Assembly (NCBI GenBank): GCA_038049695.1
Contig: CP142454.1
Location: 19,724,501 to 19,788,500, forward strand
DNA: 64,000 nucleotides
Direction of reading: 5' to 3'
Origin: Cinnamomum chago
Taxonomy: Eukaryota; Streptophyta; Magnoliopsida; Laurales; Lauraceae
Below are positions 56,112 to 64,000 of this stretch, one piece after another (within the stretch, counting starts at the first letter, position 1; each line of letters starts with the position of its first letter). Position numbers and translations under genes: made by a program. The notes under the pieces were generated by a model. That model did not search any database and had not been told where the DNA came from. It saw nothing but the letters and a program-made list of their open reading frames with translations.

Positions 56112-58018
56112 GGAGCTATGAAGAATAATGAGGCTTTAAGATTCATGGGTTCAGTCAGCCTGTTGGCCAGGAAATCTGCTTAGCAGCACCTATAAGCACA
56201 CAGCAAACTGTGGGCTGGGCTTGGCCCTAGTACATGAATAGATGATCCCAAACTTGCTGCTGTTTGGCGCAGCAGCGCAGGAATTAAGTCTGAAAGAGTT
56301 GTTTATCTAGGACTTGTCTGCTAATGTTCTCAAATTGACCTCACTGTGTGTGTCTGTGTGAACAACTGTTAAAATAAAGGCTTCTTCTACCATTACATAT
56401 ATTTATCAAATTTGTGGCTTGCAGCATTTTATATTACATAAAAATAAAAATAAAAACGCAGGTCGAAAGCTAAACATACAAGAACCAGTAATCATAAGGG
56501 ATGGTTCAAAAGGATGAAAAGTTGGAGAAAAGCAGCATCAAGTTGTCAAGTGCTTCGGGCTGGAATTTCCTTGCAAATAAATAACAAGGACGCTGCACAC
56601 CATTCCACAAGCATGGCCTCTGCTGCATGTGAACCAGACAAGCAGAGAACATTTTAGTTCATTTGACAAAAAGCTTCAATTAGTGTGCACAAAGGAAATG
56701 CAATGTTTAGTTGTGCTCCAACTGCTAATAGCAATGGATGGAATTGACAGTGATTGCAGCCACTCACATTATAACACACAAAAAAAAAAGGCCTTGTCTG
56801 AATGCATGGAGCCAAATATTGAAATCCATGAAAGTGAAGGATTTTAAATAAGGATCATTGTGTGTCATTGTGACATTGAATTGCAAAATGGATTTCCATG
56901 GAATGAATCTTGAAGTCCATATAGTTTCTTAGGATCCCATTGTCATAAAAGAAATTGATAATCCTATCAATATACACCATTCCAGGCTGCCAAAGTTAGT
57001 GCAACCAAATGAGCTGTAAATTACCCTATCTCATCAATTGATAGTCACAGAATCTACCATTCAAAAGATACACCATAACAATGAGAGAAGAGAAGCATGC
57101 CACTGTACCAACAGTAAATTAGTTACCTACAGGACAAATAAAATGCCCATGCATGTATAAGGATGCTTCTACTTAATAGAAAACTTCTCACGCACAAAGA
57201 TGACTTAAATAGATGGGACGACGCAAGGACAACGACGATGATGTCACATGAGTCTTTTGTATCAAATGCAAACATATAAGAGAGGTCTAAAATTCTTGTT
57301 GGGCTTATGTCTTGTATTTCGGGTTTACCGGAGTGGTCCATCGGTTTGGCCAGGGACAGGTTCAGGGTCAAGCTTTCTAAGGGCTAAGAATGTGGAGATT
57401 ATATTTGCAATGTAATCTATAATCCTAAATCCTAAAGAGAGTCAAGATGTAGATGTGAGTACGTGAGTCATTGCTCTCTTGCTGTAGACGTAAGAGACTG
57501 AAGGTAGAAACAATAACTTAGTAAGAGTGATGTATATCAACAACAGTGATATTAAAAAGAAAAGCATGGTTTCATAGCTTAAGCAAATCTTTTGTCCAGG
57601 AAGCATTAAAGTTGAATTAGAAAAACCATCTGTACCTTTTCATCACTTGTAACATATGTACTCTTTTCAATGGACTGCAGATAACAGTAACATCAGAAAA
57701 GTTAGTCTAAGACTTGCACTATAATGTATGAGGCTGACTGAATCTGGTTGGCTAGCATTCTATAAATCGTATCCACCCTTGACTCTTTAACATTTGGAAA
57801 ATGTGTCAATTGAATGGAGTGCTCACCACAGGATAAGCCAATTGACAGTTTCTTACCATTTGATCCATAGGCCTTTTCTTGGATCGTTGCTCAAATCTTT
57901 TTCTTGACAGAAGAGTCACAAGACTACCATAAAGACCATTTGATTCATAGGTTGTGCCTTTTTAATTGGACAATTTTGATCCACCCAAAAAAGCTCCAAT
58001 CAAGTGGTACCTAATACC
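56112..58018. other. intergenic or 3'UTR of the GT14 gene
   Basis: Downstream of the minus-strand glycosyltransferase. No gene recognised. The 3'UTR of that gene should begin at 58626 and may extend here. AT-rich with short unrelated frames only. Confidence 0.35.
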
Positions 58019-58438
58019 TATGTATGTACAGTCAAGATCTGCTGAGTGTGCCTCTGTGGAGCTCACCTGGGCCCATTACGGGGCAGGGATGGGTTGAAGG
58101 AGGGAGGAGGAAGAGGAGGTGGTGATGTGGTGTGTTGGGTTTTTTATTTTGGGGTGGGGGGTGTTTGGGGTTGTTGTATTTCTTGCACACATCAAAATCA
58201 ACAGTTAGAAACCCCTTGATCTTTGATCCACTGGTGGGGCCAGTCCATATGGGGCTCAAAATGGTCCTTTACTGAGCAGAGTCAGATCTTTCATCTGAGA
58301 AGAGGAGAGGAAAGAGAGGAGGGAAAAAAAGGAAAAAGGGGGAAGGGGGGCCCATCACTAAATGGCCCAGAAGTGGGCCCTAAGGAGGTGGCACTCTCTG
58401 GGTGACTTTGCTCAGCAGATCAAAACAGTGCATACATA
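58019..58438. mobile_element. MITE-like inverted-repeat element, about 420 bp
   Basis: Left end tatgtatgtacagtcaagat continuing ctgctgag, against the reverse complement of the right end tatgtatgcactgttttgat continuing ctgctgag: 23 of 28 positions agree. The interior is GC-rich (ggtggggggtgtttggggtt). No target-site duplication resolved. It lies just after the stop of the GT14 gene, probably in its 3'UTR or flank. Confidence 0.5.
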
Positions 58439-58626
58439 TTTATGTACGCATGATGCATATGTGTTTGTGTGTACATATAATCACTCCCCTACATATCTAA
58501 TTTGACTTTAGTGGACCATACCATGTGGTCAACCTTATTAGACAGGTAAAAAGAGCCACCAGTTTACAGCCCTACTCATAAATTCATAACAACAATCAAG
58601 ATGAAAAGGTTTCAAGCAGAGAGCAG

Positions 58627-61600
58627 TCATACTGCAATAGTTTTTAGGAGTTCAAATGTAACATCATGAGCCTGATATCCCTTCGGATGATAACTTCCCA
58701 CTTCAGGAAATTTTACATGTGTCACAGTCCTATTTGCAATGCCGTTGGGATCAACCATCTGAAAACAACCAGAGACTGATTCAGGAATTTGCAAAGAGGT
58801 AAAAAGATAAAATAAAAGAAATGTCATGGTGAAAACTGCAGCACAAATATTTTATGTGCTTACATGGAAAAGAGTTGGTAAATAGTGTTCATCAGCAATG
58901 CAATAGTGGCCCTCCTTACTTAGCTGTGACAATCAAACATTGGTGAACATCAGCACAAACATGACAGAACTAGGCCCTTACTTGTCTACAAGAGAAGAAA
59001 TCAAGCACAGCAGAGTCGGCCAAGCCAATCCAGGCTCTTACACGCCCACCCGAGATAGCCAGTCCATCTAGGTCCACAGGCTCAGTCAACTAACAGATGA
59101 GCCTGGGAGAGCTTGCCAGTTAGAGGAATGGAATTATTCTAAATGCAAGTGATTACCTGTTTCACCTGTAGAGATTATTCCCATTCAGTTATTGATAATG
59201 ACTGGATTAGTTCATTTGTAATTACTTATTTACTTTCCTCTTTGCTGTTCACAGAAGTGGCTCTACTGCTTGTCACATTCAGTCCTCTTCAACTGAATCA
59301 AGCAAGAGTAATATCGGGTCTAATTGGTGAAGTTCCAAGTATATAAATGTAATGGACAAGATCCTCCTGCTGCTGTTCTGCAGAAATTGCATTCTACGGA
59401 TTTACTTCCTCCCATCAGTGAATATTGTTTGCGTCAACTACAGCTACTGCCGGTTTCTGTTCCACTCATAACTCCAAATACTGTAAGTGGAGAGCATGCA
59501 AATTATCTTAGGAACAGATGCAGTACTCAGGGGACGGTAAAAGAATTGTCATTGAATTCTACTTAGACATTTGCAAACTCCCAGCTGACTGATAAGTAAG
59601 TAAACTGCATGCTATTTCTGAGTTAACCAAATTAATTGGGGTTCAAACAGTTCTGTTTGATTTGAGTGCTTAATTTTGATATAAGCAGTCCACCAGTAGA
59701 TCAGACTAACATCCATGAAGAATTTCCAAAATCTGTTCGCATCAGAGCATTTTCAATAGAATTTGGATATTTTATTTAATACTTTCACCATAAAATATGT
59801 TTCTACAACTGGGTGTGTAATTGACAATAAGAATCCTTTGAAATATTACACAAAATACTGATTATAGGCTACACTAAACACATCTTACTATGAAAGATCC
59901 TAATCACAAAACCAAAATAAAAGAAAGAACTTTTTTAGAATAATATACAGCACATTAGTCAATTAGTAGAAGATAAATGAAGTGCTTTTTTCCTAGTGTC
60001 ATAAGTAGATACCAAATTCTAACTCAGATAGTTGAATAGTTATGGAGCTTGTTAGTAATTGATTCACTGTGTGGAGAATCCACATATTGAATTCGTAATT
60101 TTGATCACAGATAGTTAATCTGGTCTATAAAATAAATCAAATCATTACACAGATTAAAGAAAACGAGTCTACCTAACGACAGACTGATCTCACGAATTGA
60201 AGTTTGCAAGAGTAATTGAGGATATTAACCGATTGAACCAGCAATTTGAAGATATGTATTTGGTGAATCTAGCCGATAAACTCCGTAAATCAATGACAAA
60301 AGACAAATAAATTGAGCTTCTGAAATTGGTGAAATGGGACCAGGAATTGAACTGCTGGTGAAATGCAGAACAGTTGTACAGGTCAACAAAATACAAGTGT
60401 GAATAACTATCTCAAAAAATAATGTTTCTGTAGTCGACCATGGTGCCAACTGGCTTTCATTTTTTCCTTTTCTTCCGAGAAAGAGACCAAATGCTGACAT
60501 AATAATTCCTCTGCCTGATGTAATATCACAGCAAGGATGATAGCATGATACAAAAAACTTGAACATGGAGGAAAGAAAAACACTATAATATATTATTTCC
60601 CGATAGCGATAGACTTCAGGAAGATGAAATAGATGACTATTTAGCCACACTCTATTTTGGTTTTCCTTTTCCGAATAAGATCGCTTGCGGACTTGTCTAA
60701 GATATATGTATAATTCAAACTACATGAGCTTAAAAAGCTGGGAAATTATACAATAAAAGCAAAGAAGACTAAAATATATACCTTGCAGAATCTCTTGAAT
60801 TTTTTGTAGTAAAGACTCTCTGACAAAACTAGCAATGCATGCTGCCGCGTCATTGAGAACCACTGCAGCATGGATGAGTTAAACTTTACAGCCAGAATAT
60901 AGGAATCCTCCTAAACATTGCATTTTTATGATCATCCAACAGACTAATCAAGATGCAACCATGCTGCAATTCATCTCTCTCTGAATGATGGTACCATAAC
61001 CAAGACAAAGCCAATCAACATGCTAATACAGGGTAAAAGGAAATGCTTGTTGAAAAAGGATAAAATAAATTTTACATCAATGTCAACCACTACAAGAATA
61101 TGAATGCATTTATTTAATCACAGAAATATTATAGATAAGCTCTGGCCTTTCAGCTGCTTAAATATGCAGGTGCAAGTGGCATTAATCAGCCCAAGCTCTA
61201 GAACCATGCAAATGGAAAACAAATTTGTTTGCTACTACACTCCTGGTTTTGGCTACGCAATGATCAAGTGATAGTTAGAGTGAAAATGCACTTCATGGTT
61301 TCTAATATATTCAATACATCTTCTGTTTCATGTCTTCATGATTTCGATACAAATCTGCAGAGGAGTTCCTATTTCCGATATACGATAACTAACACATTAA
61401 AACATGCATAAATATGGAGTGCAAGAAGATATGCGTGAAACATGCACCATGATTCATCATAGATATAATGACAATTATCGTCATGATTCATCATGGACAT
61501 ACTTCGAGGGTGCAGCGGTACTCAAAAGTCAGAACAATATGGTGCATACTGATTGGTTTGGAGACAAGTAAAGTCTTAGTTAGCAACAACTCGCAAGCAA

Positions 61601-63779
61601 GAAAAGGATAGAATGATAGATAGTTTCTTAAGAGAAACAGACGACATGAATATTTTATGACCAAATGATAACAACAAAGCTTTCAACTCACGTTTTGGAA
61701 CCTTATAAATACTCAAGGTCATTCTGTGTCTTGATGTTGGGTGATATTTAAGTCCAATCATCAGATTCATCAATTGTTAAAAAGAGATCAAAAGACACAA
61801 AAACCAAAGGGAGTAAAATGATAGTGTTTCACATATGATAAATCTCATGGTGGGCCAAACTTTGATTAGAGTGGGATTTCTCTTAAAATCATTATGAGAG
61901 TTTTTAATTTTGAGAATAGATTTATGTGCTTGAACATAGAGAATCAAATGATGGATGTCCTACTCATATCTCATTATTCTATGAGACAACGAGGGTGTTG
62001 CTGCCACGTGTCCTGTGAGACAAAGGATTTTGTGTTGGGCCATTTTCTTTTTACCTACAAGTGTCCTATGTAAAAATTTATATTATTTAGTTACTACATG
62101 CTAAAAGCTTCTTTTGCCTTTGGTGCTATACAAAGTTTGTGCAAACCAAACAACATTTTCATCCAAAATGTTGCTCCAAAGAAATAGCTTTTGATAAACT
62201 ACTTTTAAGAAATCACTTTTTGACTTTTACGAAGCCCAACCAACCCAACCCTAAAACATGCCTTGTCTATGCTTTAGTAACAGGCCTGAGTCTGAGTCCT
62301 CAGGTTGGAATAGAGATCTGCTTTCTTACTGGATCCTATAATGTTCCTATTCCTGATCCAGATCCGAGTTTTTATTAGAACTAAAATCAGGTTCCAACCC
62401 CGTTTCTTTCAAGGTTGGAGACCCAGATAACTGGATAGTTTAAGATCCCCTTTGCAAATGCAGAGTATCTGCTTCATCTAGATGGCCTCCATCACTCATA
62501 TGGGAGAGAAAAATCAAGCACTACAATCTGAGATGGTTTGCACATGGCTTTGAAGACATGAAAGTTCTCTTAGTAGAACTAAAAGTGTTGCAGGTAAAAA
62601 ATAGAAATGTACTTAGAACCAACAGGTGATGCAGGTTTGATGGTAAATGATACATGCATCAATACATATAAACCACACCATTCAAAAAAGTAATAATAAA
62701 TACCTGTGACCCTTTCCTCCAGTCCTCCATTTTGATTTCAGGCAACATGTGCTCTGAATATCTGCCAGATCCGTATGGACCAGGATCCACAAAACTGAAA
62801 AAAAGAAGAAGAATGAAATAAAGAAAAGGAATAGGATTTAATAAGATGAGAAGAAAGATTTGTCTCATTAATACAGAATGCCAAATCAAGATGGCAAAGG
62901 AGTGGCTGAGTAATTATCTTATTAAATCCAATAATTTGTATTATAAAGTATGCAGCAATAGCCCAAACACTGCAGGAACATTACAGTGACATAGCATGGA
63001 GATAAAAAGGACAGACATGCAATATAAATAATAGGAAGTACTGGTGATAGCTTGAACTAGCATAACTTTTTCACAAGGTTTAAAAAAGGAAAGAGAAAAT
63101 GAACCAAAGTTCCTTGCTAAATTGTACGTAAGTACAATTTTCTTACCAATCAACAAAACTGATATTTGTATCCATCAGATAGTTATAGACATAATCAAAC
63201 TGATGTAGTGGAACACAACTGTAATGGCGAAAAAAAAAAGGCCTTTAGAAATGATAATATCAACACAAAAGTAATTCAACAGAGAACTATGATGGTCATA
63301 ACAATTTAATGAGCTGATAACCTGTCAGAAAGCAAAACAAAATGCTGGTTATCAGTGTCTTGGAGTGCATTTGCCAAAAGCCTCTTCTCTGCATCAACCA
63401 TGGAAATTCCTCCCCAAAACACCTGCATGTATTTTTGTTATATTGATCTGATCCATGTCGAAACAGACAGGACAGAGCTCTTGAACGGCTTGCTCATTTC
63501 CAAAACCAGTTTTGATTTGTATACCAAAAAATGAATAATAACAATCCACAGTTCCACACAGAGCTCACTTAGCAAACAATTTATGCATTCAAGCTCATCA
63601 AAACGTTTATGTAGCAAACAACTCATAGATGTCCATGTATTTATGAACTCAATGGAAGGTGAATAGAATGATTTGTGTACCTTCTTGCTGCTAATGTCTC
63701 GACCGATAAAGAAAGGACTCACATGTTTAGGTTTCTCATTGGATGCATGTACATATATGGAGAACCTTCCCTCATGGTC
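58627..63779 (-). CDS. Core-2/I-branching (GT14, DUF266) glycosyltransferase, C-terminal part
   Basis: Golgi-type glycosyltransferase-like protein; the donor and acceptor of this plant clade are mostly unknown. Visible exons in coding order: 63779-63681, 63422-63322, 63218-63147, 62794-62704, 60862-60782, 58923-58864, 58758-58627; 211 aa to the stop, frame continuous. Diagnostic stretches: DHEGRFSIYVHAS, SPFFIGRDI, VFWGGISMVDAEKRLLANAL, HFVLLSDSCVPLHQFDYVYN, DPGPYGSGRYSEHMLPEI, WRKGSQWFSMTRQHALLVL, YCIADEHYLPTLF and MVDPNGIANRTVTHVKF. The family normally has an N-terminal membrane anchor and stem, which lie beyond base 64000; 63780-64000 is intron. The 58923 acceptor has an alternative AG 9 nt downstream (58914). 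An intron of 1.9 kb (58924-60781) contains two unexplained open frames. Confidence 0.9.
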
Positions 63780-64000
63780 CTGTCAAGAAAATCATAGATA
63801 CACATTAAGAACATTGTAAGACAAACTTTACCTGTTAATCAATAGCTTTTTACCGTACCTAAAGAGTAGTGCGTGGTCTTGGCACATAATCTAAAGAATT
63901 TTGAATGCTCACAAGCAGTATCACCACCTAATGTAGCTCATAATGGTGAAGCCCAGTTCTTGTGATTTTTTGTAATGTTGAGAGTTGGTGTTGTTAGTTA
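63780..64000 (-). other. intron of the GT14 gene running off the window
   Basis: The acceptor for the exon at 63779 lies at 63780-63781. No further exon seen before the window edge. Confidence 0.6.

Noticed and set aside
57123..57371. 82-codon minus-strand frame downstream of the GT14 gene
   Set aside because: No splice link to the gene and no recognisable domain; likely chance.
1..64000. CRISPR array, operon, phage or bacterial defence system
   Set aside because: All real genes are intron-split plant nuclear genes; the direct repeats seen are microsatellites, minisatellites or transposon ends, not spaced palindromic repeats.

Overview
This window is nuclear DNA from a flowering plant. The evidence is intron-rich genes with plant-type GT-AG introns of up to 9.6 kb, plant-specific protein families (plant ANTH clathrin adaptor, BIN4 of the plant topoisomerase VI complex, GT14/DUF266 glycosyltransferase), and typical plant transposons (Copia with an initiator-Met primer site, MULE, hAT and other MITE-like elements, tRNA-derived SINEs, L1 and RTE-like LINE remnants). 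The sequence does not name the species. The long, repeat-filled introns suggest a medium or large genome.

Layout. (1) 671-18184 (+): clathrin assembly protein with an ANTH domain, 15 coding exons, 564 aa. Its intron 7 (9.6 kb) holds a MULE with 175-bp terminal inverted repeats, and a young, apparently intact Copia retrotransposon is inserted in that MULE. (2) 18185-23192: intergenic, with a GC-rich island of possible captured coding DNA and a clean 506-bp MULE-type MITE. (3) 23193-27893 (+): conserved two-membrane-segment plant protein resembling the HERPUD family, 5 exons, 283 aa. Its intron 4 carries a solo LTR and a 276-bp tandem duplication with a SINE-like tRNA relic. (4) 30339-34611 (+): nuclear gene for organellar ribosomal protein bS16, 3 exons, 137 aa. 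(5) 36511-47530 (-): BIN4/MIDGET-like subunit of plant topoisomerase VI, 10 exons including 47-nt and 27-nt exons, 306 aa. (6) 51314-54894 (+): small conserved plant protein of unknown function, 4 coding exons, 136 aa, with a likely 5'UTR intron. (7) 58627 to beyond the right edge (-): C-terminal part of a Core-2/I-branching (GT14, DUF266) glycosyltransferase, 7 exons, 211 aa visible.

The genes look like independent housekeeping loci (endocytosis, ER membrane, organellar translation, endoreduplication, glycosylation) and do not form a functional cluster. I found no CRISPR array, no true tRNA or rRNA gene, and no convincing new biological system. The most interesting structures are transposon architectures: the nested Copia-in-MULE, several elements with readable target-site duplications, and repeats placed right at splice sites or promoters. 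Exon boundaries were assigned by eye from GT/AG sites, reading-frame continuity and recalled family conservation. UTR ends were not determined.
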